A program made the translations under genes and the position numbers. Shown here piece after piece: positions 1-8,080 of a stretch of 36,540 bases of DNA; positions within the stretch are counted from its first letter, which is position 1; every line of letters begins with the position of its first letter. The notes beneath the pieces are model-generated. The model saw only the letters and a program-made list of their open reading frames with translations, ran no database searches and was not told where the DNA came from. Source of the stretch: CAVWDI01 sp046259385 (lineage in GTDB: Bacteria; Chloroflexota; Anaerolineae; Anaerolineales; UBA4823); assembly GCA_046259385.1 (NCBI GenBank), contig JBJYWI010000241.1:1-36540 (forward strand), in the 5' to 3' direction.

Positions 1-394
1 AGGATTGTGGATCGGAAAAAGATAAACGTGCATCGTCTAACAATGATTGCAATTTTGCTATATCTGCATTTGCCAGTTGTGAGAATGTGAAAATATCTAC
101 CTCGTTCAGAATACCTTGTATTTTTGGACCGATGCCTTCAATTCTGGTTAAATCATCAGATTCCTGCGAAGGTGTTTCAGTAACAGTTTTGGTTTCCTCT
201 TCTATTATTTGGGTTGTTAGTTCTTGAGATTCCTGTTCGGACCAGTTTGTTGCTCGACTTAACAACCACCACACAATAACTAATACAAGAATGAAAATAA
301 CAATCCAGACCCAGTCAGATACGCTAAAGAATTGAGCGGTATTCGGAGCCTCAATTTGTCTTAAAAATATGATTGCCTTGTTGATTGGGGCCAT
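1..394 (-). CDS. Membrane-anchored helix-hairpin-helix protein (3' end outside window)
   Basis: The reading frame is open from an ATG at 394 down to base 1, giving the first 131 residues. An AGGAG ribosome-binding site lies about six bases upstream of the ATG. Residues 25-45 form one hydrophobic segment (SDWVWIVIFILVLVIVWWLL), followed by an acidic Thr/Glu-rich linker. From about residue 85 a helix-hairpin-helix motif begins (LTRIEGIGPKIQGILNEVDI), then FSQLANADIAKLQ. This layout matches short proteins common in Chloroflexota, often annotated as flap-endonuclease-like or DUF4332-type HhH proteins. The HhH motif suggests DNA binding, but no nuclease residues are visible and the true role is unknown. 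The C-terminus is cut by the window edge. Confidence 0.75.
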   Translation of the reverse strand, partial: MAPINKAIIFLRQIEAPNTAQFFSVSDWVWIVIFILVLVIVWWLLSRATNWSEQESQELTTQIIEEETKTVTETPSQESDDLTRIEGIGPKIQGILNEVDIFTFSQLANADIAKLQSLLDDARLSFSDPQS

Positions 395-683
395 AAACAC
401 TCCTGATTTCTAGATATATTAATAAAAGCGGGAATATTATAATCGACATCTTGTTATGAAATTTTGAATAATACCGTTTGGAAAGAAGCGCTAATAATTC
501 TGGAAGTATTTTTGGGAATTAATTAGAAACCAGATTTCCCTAATTTAAGTAAGAATTTCAAATTTTTCTGTTTTAGATTATGCGGGCTATCAACGCTATA
601 TGACGATCCAAGGCAATCTAAATCCAGCTATATAGGCAATCAAGCGTCTCTTGTTCTCTATTATTATGGTTGTTACCGATGTC
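395..683. other. AT-rich intergenic region between divergent genes
   Basis: No convincing gene is seen on either strand. A leftward TATAAT (bases 436-441) lies about 42 bases upstream of the HhH gene's ATG and may be its -10 box, but I see no good -35. The rest is AT-rich with no hairpin terminator, tRNA or long repeat that I can find. Confidence 0.5.
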
Positions 684-712
684 TTGACATTTTAATATCA
701 GGGTGATAAACT
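684..712 (+). promoter_or_regulatory. Sigma70-type promoter of the SorC regulator
   Basis: A perfect TTGACA -35 box (684-689) is followed after 17 bases by TAAACT (707-712), which carries an extended -10 TG at 704-705. Transcription would start near 719. That start lies inside the palindrome listed next, so the site looks autoregulated. Confidence 0.65.
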
Positions 713-743
713 CACATAAGTGAGTTTTTGTTCACATCCGTGA
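708..743. promoter_or_regulatory. Tandem operator, two TCAC-N4-GTGA sites
   Basis: Site 1 is a perfect palindrome at 708-727, AAACTCAC-ATAA-GTGAGTTT. Site 2 at 732-743 repeats the core as TCAC-ATCC-GTGA. The two cores are exactly 20 bp apart, about two helical turns, so both face the same side of the DNA. Site 1 overlaps the -10 box and the expected transcription start. Regulators of the SorC family are oligomers that bind such arrays, so autorepression is likely (inference). Confidence 0.6.
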
Positions 744-766
744 CTTTTCTCATCAAGGATTCAGCT

Positions 767-1741
767 TTGCCTGCTTATAAAAGAACCACAAATGACAGGT
801 CAGAATTGCTGGCTGATGTAGCCGAATTATATTATTTAAAGGGTATGAACCAGAGCGAGATCGCCAGCCAGATTGGAGTGGATCGGTCGATGGTATCAAG
901 AATGTTGGCAGAAGCCCGCGCACGAAATATTGTGGAAATTTCCGTAAAGAAACCTCTATCCTCCGACAACACACTTGAAAATGAACTTATTCAAAAATTT
1001 GGATTGTTGGATGCCTTTGTATTAAACAATCGAGAAATTGAATATAAAGAACTTCTGAATAACCTTGGAAAAGCTGGCGCAAAGGTCTTATTGTCTTACA
1101 TTTCTCAAGGGCAAGTTTTGGGGTTATCGTGGGGAAGTGCGGTAAGTGCAGTGGTCGAAGCAGTGAAGGTCAATGAACCGCTTCATATTCGTGTAGTGCA
1201 ACTTGTTGGAGCAATGGGAGCCCAGAACACAGTATATGACGGGCCCGGGTTGGTGCAGCGGTTAGCGCAAAAATTTGGATGCGAGGGGTATTTTATTAAT
1301 GCACCATTCATTGTTGATACTGCTGAAATAGTTGGGGCATTACAGGAAAATCGCAACATTAGAGAAGCAGTCGATTTAGCAAAAAAATGTGATATTGCAG
1401 TCATCGGAATCGGCAGTACAGAGCCGGAATATTCAAGTTTTTACCAGGCTGGTTATGTCCCGTTCGAAGTCCTTGAACAGCTTCGTAAATTTGGGATGGT
1501 TGGTGATGTCTGCGGTCATCACTTTGGTGAGCATGGAGAAACGCCCGAACTGGAGTTTCATAAAAGGATTATTACAATTGACGCCAAATCCCTAAAATCA
1601 ATTCCTGTGCGCATAGGTGTCGCAGGCGGGATAGGCAAAATCAAGGCAGTCCTGGGTGCTTTACGAGCAGGATATATTAACGTTCTTGTGACTGATTCGC
1701 AACTAGTTAGCAGATTAGTATCTGTAGACGGGTTAATTTAA
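767..1741 (+). CDS. SorC-family sugar-binding transcriptional regulator
   Basis: The N-terminus holds a helix-turn-helix (MNQSEIASQIGVDRSMVSRM). The remaining ~250 residues are a SorC/DeoR-type sugar-phosphate-binding domain with typical stretches such as LGLSWGSAV, VVQLVGAMG and VAGGIGK near the C-terminus. The frame is open from TTG 728, but that position is only about nine bases from the predicted transcription start and lies within the operator. TTG 767, with AAGGA about seven bases upstream, gives 324 residues, close to the family's usual ~315. It sits directly upstream of the dehydrogenase/PTS/aldolase cluster, in the same direction, so it is probably that cluster's local regulator, sensing a phosphorylated sugar. 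The ligand cannot be read from sequence. Confidence 0.88.
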   Translation: MPAYKRTTNDRSELLADVAELYYLKGMNQSEIASQIGVDRSMVSRMLAEARARNIVEISVKKPLSSDNTLENELIQKFGLLDAFVLNNREIEYKELLNNLGKAGAKVLLSYISQGQVLGLSWGSAVSAVVEAVKVNEPLHIRVVQLVGAMGAQNTVYDGPGLVQRLAQKFGCEGYFINAPFIVDTAEIVGALQENRNIREAVDLAKKCDIAVIGIGSTEPEYSSFYQAGYVPFEVLEQLRKFGMVGDVCGHHFGEHGETPELEFHKRIITIDAKSLKSIPVRIGVAGGIGKIKAVLGALRAGYINVLVTDSQLVSRLVSVDGLI

Positions 1742-1883
1742 ACAGGATAATAGAATTATTGGAATTAACTATTACAATCATATTGCGTTGATTAAAAAAT
1801 CAGTTACAGAAAAGTGTTGCAGCATAATTTCATGAAATTTAAGATTTATTGGTTAAAGGTGAAACTTATTACAGGAAAACATT

Positions 1884-2924
1884 ATGGAAAGAGCAGAAAT
1901 CGAGAAAAATAAAAGTATTAATAAAAAATCCCAGCAGGAAGATTTCAAAACCAAAATTGAACGGCTGGGTTTGAGCCATGAAAACTTGATTGAAATGTAT
2001 TCAACTATGTGTAAAATCCGGAGGTTCGAAAGGATGGCAGACCGAATGTATGCAGCCGGTAAAGTACATGGAACCATGCACCTATCTGCTGGACAGGAAG
2101 CTGTGGCAGTTGGACTAGGACGAGCGTTAAATCTCGATGATTATTTTTTGAATCACCATCGAGGGCATGGACATTTCATCGCTAAAAATGCAGACCTTAA
2201 TTTAATGATGGCGGAATTTCTGGGTAAAGATACCGGTTACTGCAGGGGGCGCGGCGGGTCGATGCATATCGCAGACATCGAGGCGAACAACCTGGGAGCG
2301 AACGGAATCGTTGGGGGAGGGATATCCTTGGCAGTGGGTGTTGGTCTTGCACTTCAGATGCAGCGAAAAAAAGAGATCGTTTGTGTAGTGTTTGGAGACG
2401 GGGCTGCTAATGAAGGGATTTTTCACGAATCGCTGAACATGGCAGCCCTTTGGGACCTTCCGGTTTTATTTGTCTGCGAGAACAACCAGTACGGCATGTC
2501 CATGCAGGTAGAACGCGCTACAGCAAAATTGCCTATCGCACAAAGGGCGGAGGGATATGGTATGCGTTGGCATCACATAGATGGCAATGATTTGCTTCTT
2601 GTATATGAAACAATGCTGGGAGCGATAGATCATGTAAGAGGCGGAAAAGGACCTGTACTAGTGGAAACGGAGACATACCGCTATTTTGGACATTCAAAAA
2701 GCGACCGGAATCTGTACCGAACAAAGGAAGAGATTGATGGTTGGAAAGAAATTGACCCAATAGCTCGTTTTAGAAAGGCACTGGTTGATGCAGGTATTCT
2801 CTCAGAGGAACAGGCTGAGGTGATCGACCAGGAAGCCCAATTGGACGTTGACAAATCAGTTGAGTACGCAGAAAACTCTCCTGAACCTGATGTTGAGACT
2901 TTAACGGAGTTTGTATATGCCTGA
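1884..2924 (+). CDS. 2-oxoacid (pyruvate/acetoin) dehydrogenase E1 alpha subunit
   Basis: This thiamine-diphosphate-dependent E1 alpha subunit decarboxylates a 2-oxoacid, or cleaves acetoin, together with the next gene's product. Visible signatures are the HHRGHGHFIAK stretch (residues 91-101), RGRGGSMHIAD (121-131), and the ThDP/Mg site with GDG at 171-173 and NN at 200-201. The length of 346 residues is normal. An AGGA ribosome site precedes ATG 1884. Residues 1-25 form a polar extension. Sequence alone does not separate pyruvate from acetoin; the YGMS after the NN motif is more pyruvate-dehydrogenase-like. The gene overlaps E1 beta by a few bases, indicating coupled translation. Confidence 0.9.
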   Translation: MERAEIEKNKSINKKSQQEDFKTKIERLGLSHENLIEMYSTMCKIRRFERMADRMYAAGKVHGTMHLSAGQEAVAVGLGRALNLDDYFLNHHRGHGHFIAKNADLNLMMAEFLGKDTGYCRGRGGSMHIADIEANNLGANGIVGGGISLAVGVGLALQMQRKKEIVCVVFGDGAANEGIFHESLNMAALWDLPVLFVCENNQYGMSMQVERATAKLPIAQRAEGYGMRWHHIDGNDLLLVYETMLGAIDHVRGGKGPVLVETETYRYFGHSKSDRNLYRTKEEIDGWKEIDPIARFRKALVDAGILSEEQAEVIDQEAQLDVDKSVEYAENSPEPDVETLTEFVYA

Positions 2925-3903
2925 GATGACATATGCCGAAGCAATTCGCTCTGCATTGCGGGAAGAAATGCACCGCGATGAGCGAGTATTTTTATTTGGT
3001 GAAGACATTGGCCGATATGGGGGCGCATTTGGAGTGACTTTTGGCTTGCTGGATGAATTCGGTCCGGAGCGTGTAAAAGAAACACCGATATCTGAAGCAG
3101 CCATCGTCGGCGCTGCCACAGGAGCAGCACTGGTCGGAATGAGGCCAGTCGCCGAGCTGATGTTCATGGACTTTATCCTGTTAACAATGGAGCAGCTTGT
3201 AAATCAAGCAGCGAAGGTTCGATTTATGTTTGGCGGAAAAGCCAAGGTACCTATGGTGATAAGGATGCCCGGCGGGTCGGGGACCGGAGCAGCGGCACAG
3301 CATTCACAGTCCCTTGAAAGCCTTCTGATTCATATCCCCGGAATCAAAGTTGTAAATCCGAGTACACCGTATGATGCGAAAGGTTTACTGTTAAGTTCAA
3401 TCCGAGATCCAAATCCGGTTTGTTTTGTTGAGCATAAGCTTTTATATAAATCGAAAGGCGATGTACCGGAGGAGGAGTATACAATTCCAATTGGATTGGC
3501 GGATGTTAAGAGGAAGGGATCGGATATCACAGTGGTAGCCGGAAATATAATGGTTCCACGAACATTGTCTGTTGCGGAAAAATTAGCCGAGGAAGGTATT
3601 GATGTTGAAGTAATTGATCCACGTACGCTCCGACCTCTGGATGTCGATACAATCGCAAATTCAGTGGCAAAAACCGGTAAACTGCTTGTCGTACATGAGG
3701 CATGCCAGACTGGCGGATGGGCTGGTGAAGTTATCGCTTCGATTTCAAGCAGCCCCGCTTTCGATTATCTGGACGCACCCATGCGCCGATTGGCTGGTGC
3801 GGATGTGCCAATTCCATACAACCGCAATCTTGAAAATGCCGCTGTCCCTCAGGAGGAAGATATCGAACGCGAAATCCGGGCAATTGTAGCCTATGAATAT
3901 TAA
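2917..3903 (+). CDS. 2-oxoacid dehydrogenase E1 beta subunit
   Basis: This is the partner of E1 alpha; the two form an alpha2beta2 decarboxylase. It begins with the typical MTYAEAIRSALREEM and has LFGEDIGRYGGAFG, ETPISEAAIVGAATGAAL and the transketolase C-terminal domain (VIDPRTLRPLDVDTI, VVHEACQTGGWAGEV). Three start codons are in frame: TTG 2911, ATG 2917 and ATG 2926. ATG 2917 is chosen because GGAG lies seven bases upstream; it overlaps the E1 alpha stop by eight bases. The length is 328 residues, normal for the family. E2 follows after 18 bases. Confidence 0.9.
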   Translation: MPEMTYAEAIRSALREEMHRDERVFLFGEDIGRYGGAFGVTFGLLDEFGPERVKETPISEAAIVGAATGAALVGMRPVAELMFMDFILLTMEQLVNQAAKVRFMFGGKAKVPMVIRMPGGSGTGAAAQHSQSLESLLIHIPGIKVVNPSTPYDAKGLLLSSIRDPNPVCFVEHKLLYKSKGDVPEEEYTIPIGLADVKRKGSDITVVAGNIMVPRTLSVAEKLAEEGIDVEVIDPRTLRPLDVDTIANSVAKTGKLLVVHEACQTGGWAGEVIASISSSPAFDYLDAPMRRLAGADVPIPYNRNLENAAVPQEEDIEREIRAIVAYEY

Positions 3904-3921
3904 TCAACGGGAGTTTGTAAA

Positions 3922-5283
3922 ATGTCAGTACCATTCATAATGCCGAAATTTGATATGGATCAGGAGAATGCCACTGTTGTTGAGTGGATAAAGAAAGAAG
4001 GTGACAAAATTGAACTCGATGAACCGGTTCTTACAGTTGAAACCGATAAAGTAGCTATTGAAGTGCCTGCACCGGCTTCAGGAACGCTGGCGAATATTCT
4101 GGTTGGTAAAGGAGACATTGTCCCAGTGGCGACTGTGATCGCATACGTCCTCGAAGAAGGGGAATCACTGGATGACCTCCCGAAGATGGAAGATCCCATC
4201 TCTTCCAATGTTGATCAATCCCCTGTTGCTGTTACGCAAAGCAAGGAAAAAGACGTAACAAAAATTGAAGATGCCGGAGTCAGGGTATCCGTATCCGCTT
4301 CACCGGTTGCAATCCGGATGGCACAGGACATGGGAATAAACCTCGAGGATGTACCTGCCACTGGGGAAAAAATAACAAAATCGGATATTCAAGCCTATCT
4401 TGATTCGAGAGTTGAGCCAGAACGGTCGGGAAAAATTGCTGCAACCCCTGCAGCACGCAGATTATCCAGGGATCTGGGTATTGACCTTGTCTCTGTACCT
4501 GGGAGTGGGCCACGCGGGCGGGTTCAAGCTGCGGATATAGAAACGTTCGCTGATTCCGTAGTTTCTGAGGTCCCAGTTGATGGAAAAGAAGCTGAGCTGG
4601 TGCCGCTTGCAGGTATTCGGAAAACAATTGCCGAGCGGATGCAGGCGAGTTTCCAGGCAGCACCACACATTGCGCTGACTGTTGATGTGGATGTCACCCA
4701 TTTGGAGATTGTGCGTTCAAAGTTGAACCAGTTCGCAGAAAAAGAAGAAGGAAAAAGGATTTCAGTAACTGCGCTGATTGTAAAAATAGTGGCCTGGGTT
4801 TTGGCTCAGAATCCATATATCAATTCTTCCTTGGTTGATGAGACTATTTATTTATGGAAGGATATCAATATTGGGGTAGCGACAGCTATTGATTCTGGGC
4901 TTGTTGTTCCAGTAATTCGTAACGCAATCAAAAAACCTGTAAGTCAAATCAACAACGAATTAAAAGATCTATCGAATCGAGCCAGAGAAGGGACTCTAAG
5001 CCTGGCGGATGTAAAGAATGGGACATTCACTATATCCAACCTGGGGATGTTTGGAATTGATCAATTCCGGGCAATCATTAATCCGCCTGAAAGTGCAATC
5101 CTGGCTATTGGAAAAACAGTTAGAAAACCTGTGGTATTAGATAAGAATGACGAAATTGTAGTGAGACCGTTCATGTCAATAACATTATCCGCAGATCACA
5201 GGGTAATAGATGGAGTAATCGCGGCAAATTTCTTGCAGGATCTTACTTCAGCTATCGAATCGCCAGAAATTCTGTTGTACTGA
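3922..5283 (+). CDS. Dihydrolipoamide acyltransferase E2 with two peripheral-subunit-binding domains
   Basis: E2 is the core of the dehydrogenase complex and passes the acyl group from E1 to CoA. Residues 1-80 are a lipoyl domain with the modified lysine expected at K43 (ETDKVAIE). Two peripheral-subunit-binding-like domains follow, at about 127-160 and 174-209. The second has the full GSGPRGR loop; the first has only ATGEK there, two residues shorter. The catalytic domain (about 225-453) ends with HRVIDG, His426 and Asp430. GGGAG precedes the ATG. Most bacterial E2s have a single binding domain, so the double one is unusual. No E3 gene is nearby. Confidence 0.9.
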   Translation: MSVPFIMPKFDMDQENATVVEWIKKEGDKIELDEPVLTVETDKVAIEVPAPASGTLANILVGKGDIVPVATVIAYVLEEGESLDDLPKMEDPISSNVDQSPVAVTQSKEKDVTKIEDAGVRVSVSASPVAIRMAQDMGINLEDVPATGEKITKSDIQAYLDSRVEPERSGKIAATPAARRLSRDLGIDLVSVPGSGPRGRVQAADIETFADSVVSEVPVDGKEAELVPLAGIRKTIAERMQASFQAAPHIALTVDVDVTHLEIVRSKLNQFAEKEEGKRISVTALIVKIVAWVLAQNPYINSSLVDETIYLWKDINIGVATAIDSGLVVPVIRNAIKKPVSQINNELKDLSNRAREGTLSLADVKNGTFTISNLGMFGIDQFRAIINPPESAILAIGKTVRKPVVLDKNDEIVVRPFMSITLSADHRVIDGVIAANFLQDLTSAIESPEILLY

Positions 5284-5304
5284 AAGAATAACAGGATCTC
5301 GCCA

Positions 5305-5772
5305 GTGTCCGAAAAAATAATTGAACTATTAGAACCATCTGCGGTAAAATTGGGAATTGAGGTCAGCGATTCAACAGAAATAGTTTCTATATTGGGTAAT
5401 CTTTTGCACGACACGGGATATGTCCATGATACATTCGTCGAAGCTGCACTTTCCCGCGAACGTGAATTACCGACCGGGCTGCCTTTGGGAGGGAATTTCA
5501 ATGCTGCAATACCTCATACTGATATTGAACACGTAAAAAGACCTGGATTGGCTATGGCAACCCTCACCAAACCGGTGATATTTCAGAATATGGTAAATCC
5601 TGAAGAAGCAGTGTCTGTGAATTTGGTGATTTTGATGGCGTTAGATAAACCAAAATCCCAAGTGGAGATGCTCCAGGAAATTGCAGGCGTATTACAGAAT
5701 CCGGATGTAATCAACAAAATTATGTCAGCAAATAATATTAGTGAGGTTCAGGCAGCGTTAAGCGCAACCTGA
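5305..5772 (+). CDS. PTS EIIA component, fructose/mannitol/galactitol type
   Basis: This cytoplasmic phosphocarrier accepts phosphate from HPr and gives it to EIIB. The active-site histidine is expected at His71 in NAAIPHTDIEHV. The C-terminal half has the expected VNLVILMALDKPKSQVEMLQEI segment. The 155 residues match the PTS_EIIA_2 family. Translation starts at GTG 5305 with AGGAT about eight bases upstream, 21 bases after the E2 stop, so it belongs to the same transcription unit as the dehydrogenase. The similarity is to the galactitol branch (GatA-like), but the substrate is not settled by sequence. Confidence 0.9.
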   Translation: MSEKIIELLEPSAVKLGIEVSDSTEIVSILGNLLHDTGYVHDTFVEAALSRERELPTGLPLGGNFNAAIPHTDIEHVKRPGLAMATLTKPVIFQNMVNPEEAVSVNLVILMALDKPKSQVEMLQEIAGVLQNPDVINKIMSANNISEVQAALSAT

Positions 5773-5812
5773 TTTTTATTCTGGTGTTTTAACAAAGATA
5801 GGAGGTAATTAA

Positions 5813-6100
5813 ATGGCCCAACCGAAGAGGATATTGGTAGCCTGCGGCACAGCGATTGCAACCTCGACAGTTGTCGCAAAAGGGATTGAGGAGGCGATGG
5901 CTGAGCGTGGAATTAAAGTGGTAACACGCCAGTGCAAAGCGGCTGAAGTTAAAGGCCTAGCGAGTGATGCGGACCTGATTGTGACAACCACTCCGGTTCC
6001 ACAGAATCTCGGGGTTCAAGTTATTCAAACTCTGGCATTTTTGACAGGGATTGGAAAGGAGGATGTATTAAACCAGATTGAAGAAGCCTTAAAAGATTAG
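5813..6100 (+). CDS. PTS EIIB component, galactitol type
   Basis: This small cytoplasmic protein carries the phosphate on a cysteine and hands it to the sugar bound in EIIC. The active-site cysteine is Cys11 in the P-loop-like VACGTAIATSTVV. The length of 95 residues is normal for GatB-like proteins. The very strong AGGAGGT ribosome site (about seven bases before the ATG) is one of the best in the window, which may mean high expression of this and the following gene. Confidence 0.92.
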   Translation: MAQPKRILVACGTAIATSTVVAKGIEEAMAERGIKVVTRQCKAAEVKGLASDADLIVTTTPVPQNLGVQVIQTLAFLTGIGKEDVLNQIEEALKD

Positions 6101-6156
6101 AATTACTCGTGTTTTTTTGTTCAATTTTATTATTTATTTAGTGAGGAGCAATAAAA

Positions 6157-7584
6157 ATGGATGCATTTCTTAGTGGCATAAAAATGGTAGTTGATACACT
6201 CGGAGCGACAGTCGTTCTTCCTATCATTATCTTTCTCTTGGCTGTGATAATGGGCGCAAAATGGGGGAGAGCTTTACGAGCAGCCGTGACGATTGGTATC
6301 GCTTTTATCGGCATCAACCTCATTATTGGCTTGATGTGGGGAACTTTAACCGAAGTTGGCCAAAATATGGTTGAAAACACCGGAGCTTCATTGAACGTTA
6401 TCGATGTAGGTTGGCCATCAGCTGCAGCGATCGCCTTTGGTACTCAGGTTGGTTTATGGGTTATCCCAATTGCGATCATTGTTAATATTATTCTGCTGCT
6501 TGTACGGGTAACCAAGACGCTCAATATTGATCTCTGGAATTACTGGCACTTTGCTTTCGTTGGCTCGATGGTTGCGCTGGCTACAGGCAGTCTTTTCTGG
6601 GGACTCGCCGCTGCAGCGATCGCCGCTGCCCTGGCTTTGTTCTTGGGGGACTGGACGGCACGAGCAGTACAACACTTTTACACACTTCCAGGTATCTCTA
6701 TTCCACACCTTACAACCGCTCCTGGTGTGCCGTTTGCAATTGTAACAAACTGGGTGATTGAAAAAATCCCTGGAGTCCGGGATGTAAAAGCTGACCCTGA
6801 GACAATCCAGAAACGATTTGGTATCTTTGGGGATCCAGTCATTCTGGGTTTGATTATCGGTTTAATCCTGGGTATACTGGCTTTTTATAACCTTGGAGAT
6901 GGGTGGCAAACAGTTGTAAAAACATTGCAGACAGGAATGAATTTGGCTGCGGTTATGCTTCTGCTGCCTCGCATGGTACAGATCCTGATGGAAGGGCTTA
7001 TCCCGGTTTCCGAAGCGGCGCGTGATTTTATGCAGAAGCGCGCCTCCGGGCGTGAAATCTATATTGGTCTGGACTCAGCAATTCTGATTGGCCATGAAGC
7101 TGCGATCTCGACAGCTTTGCTGCTAGTTCCTACCGCAATTTTGCTGAGCGTGATCCTGCCCGGCAATCAGGTGCTGCTCTTTGCTGACCTGGCTGTTATC
7201 CCATTTGTTGTAGCTTTGTTTGCCCCTTTGATGAAAGGTAACATCTTCAGGATGTGGATTGCTGGCGTTCTAGAACTGGCGCTTGGTTTCTACTTGGCAA
7301 CCAATATGGCGCCATTCTTTACTGGAGCGGCTGCGGATGCTGGCTTTGAATTTCCCGAAGGCGCATTGCAGATTACCAGTATAGCGGATGGTTTCTTATG
7401 GCCTCCGTTTGTTTTTGCCCGGCTTTCGGAGTTATCACCACTCTTCCTGTTTGTACTCTTGGCTTTGCTGGCTGTCGTCTGGTTTTTCTACCTGCGCAGC
7501 CCGGACAGGTGGGAAGAGATTGCCGGAGCCCCTCCTCGTGAGGAGGAAGTCCCTGCTGAAGCGGAAGTGGCGGCGGCGGATTAA
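6157..7584 (+). CDS. PTS EIIC permease component, galactitol (GatC) family
   Basis: This integral membrane transporter moves the sugar or polyol while EIIB phosphorylates it. About ten or more hydrophobic segments span the 475 residues. Family-like stretches include the N-terminal GATVVLPIIIFLLAVIMGAK, DVGWPSAAAIAFGTQVGLW, ISIPHLTTAPGVPFAIVTN and YIGLDSAILIGHEAAISTA. GAGGAG precedes the ATG. The last ~30 residues form an acidic, Glu/Ala-rich cytoplasmic tail. Together with EIIA and EIIB it makes a complete three-part permease. GatC-family members take galactitol and also other polyols or pentoses, so substrate naming would be a guess. Confidence 0.92.
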   Translation: MDAFLSGIKMVVDTLGATVVLPIIIFLLAVIMGAKWGRALRAAVTIGIAFIGINLIIGLMWGTLTEVGQNMVENTGASLNVIDVGWPSAAAIAFGTQVGLWVIPIAIIVNIILLLVRVTKTLNIDLWNYWHFAFVGSMVALATGSLFWGLAAAAIAAALALFLGDWTARAVQHFYTLPGISIPHLTTAPGVPFAIVTNWVIEKIPGVRDVKADPETIQKRFGIFGDPVILGLIIGLILGILAFYNLGDGWQTVVKTLQTGMNLAAVMLLLPRMVQILMEGLIPVSEAARDFMQKRASGREIYIGLDSAILIGHEAAISTALLLVPTAILLSVILPGNQVLLFADLAVIPFVVALFAPLMKGNIFRMWIAGVLELALGFYLATNMAPFFTGAAADAGFEFPEGALQITSIADGFLWPPFVFARLSELSPLFLFVLLALLAVVWFFYLRSPDRWEEIAGAPPREEEVPAEAEVAAAD

Positions 7585-7623
7585 TTCCGAAAATTCGATT
7601 AATTAATTCAAATATCGTTTTAC

Positions 7624-7648
7624 GGGGCGGTCATCAACTGACCGCCCC
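7624..7648 (+). other. Strong intercistronic hairpin after EIIC
   Basis: A perfect 10-bp GC-rich stem, GGGGCGGTCA (7624-7633) and TGACCGCCCC (7639-7648), surrounds the five-base loop TCAAC. It is followed by AAGTTTGA rather than a U-run, so it is a poor intrinsic terminator. In this position, between EIIC and the next genes, it more likely protects the upstream mRNA 3' end or reduces downstream expression. Confidence 0.7.
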
Positions 7649-7669
7649 AAGTTTGAAAGGTAATTTCGC

Positions 7670-8062
7670 ATGATCGATATAGTCGTGCGGTCATTCATCG
7701 GCGATCTCGGGGGAAAGATTCTAGATTTTTATCTTGAATACAGCCTGATCATTAATGGAATTATTCTCTTATATTTCCTCTTGGTTGTCCTGGGGAGGAG
7801 AAATTACAATTTCATTTTGAATAAAGTTGTTGAATTTTTGGGGATCGAACATAAAAGTCTATTCAAGAAGAAGAACCGCAATTACGTGATTAATTTACTG
7901 AAGCGAATTGAAATACCCTGGTTGGATTTGATTGATTCTGTTAAGTTTCCTTTCCTGACCCCCCCCGGCAGTTTTAGACTTTATATTAAAAAACCAGAGA
8001 ATATTAAAAAGCTTTACTCTAATGAGGTGCTTGCCAATCTAATCGTTGATGAAAGTGAGTAA
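7670..8062 (+). CDS. Small single-pass membrane protein of unknown function in the PTS operon
   Basis: I do not recognise this 130-residue protein. Residues about 26-42 (LIINGIILLYFLLVVLG) form a single transmembrane helix, with a basic cytoplasmic-looking segment after it (RRNYNF, FKKKNRN). The C-terminal half is soluble and mixed, with IPWLDLIDSVKFPFLTPPGSF and an acidic end. GAAAGG lies nine bases before the ATG. It is placed between the EIIC permease and HPr, 18 bases before HPr, so it is co-transcribed with PTS genes. An accessory role for the permease is possible but unproven. Confidence 0.75.
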   Translation: MIDIVVRSFIGDLGGKILDFYLEYSLIINGIILLYFLLVVLGRRNYNFILNKVVEFLGIEHKSLFKKKNRNYVINLLKRIEIPWLDLIDSVKFPFLTPPGSFRLYIKKPENIKKLYSNEVLANLIVDESE

Positions 8063-8080
8063 AATTCTTGGAGGTCATTG

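Noticed and set aside
728..766. Upstream starts of the SorC regulator (TTG 728, GTG 740)
   Set aside because: They lie within the operator, only bases after the predicted transcription start, without a ribosome site.
1826..1839. Perfect 14-bp palindrome AATTTCATGAAATT before E1 alpha
   Set aside because: It does not match the TCAC-N4-GTGA operator and the promoter boxes around it are weak; AT-rich palindromes occur by chance.
2681..3130. 149-residue reverse frame opposite the E1 genes
   Set aside because: It is antisense to well-supported E1 alpha and E1 beta and has no recognisable domain.
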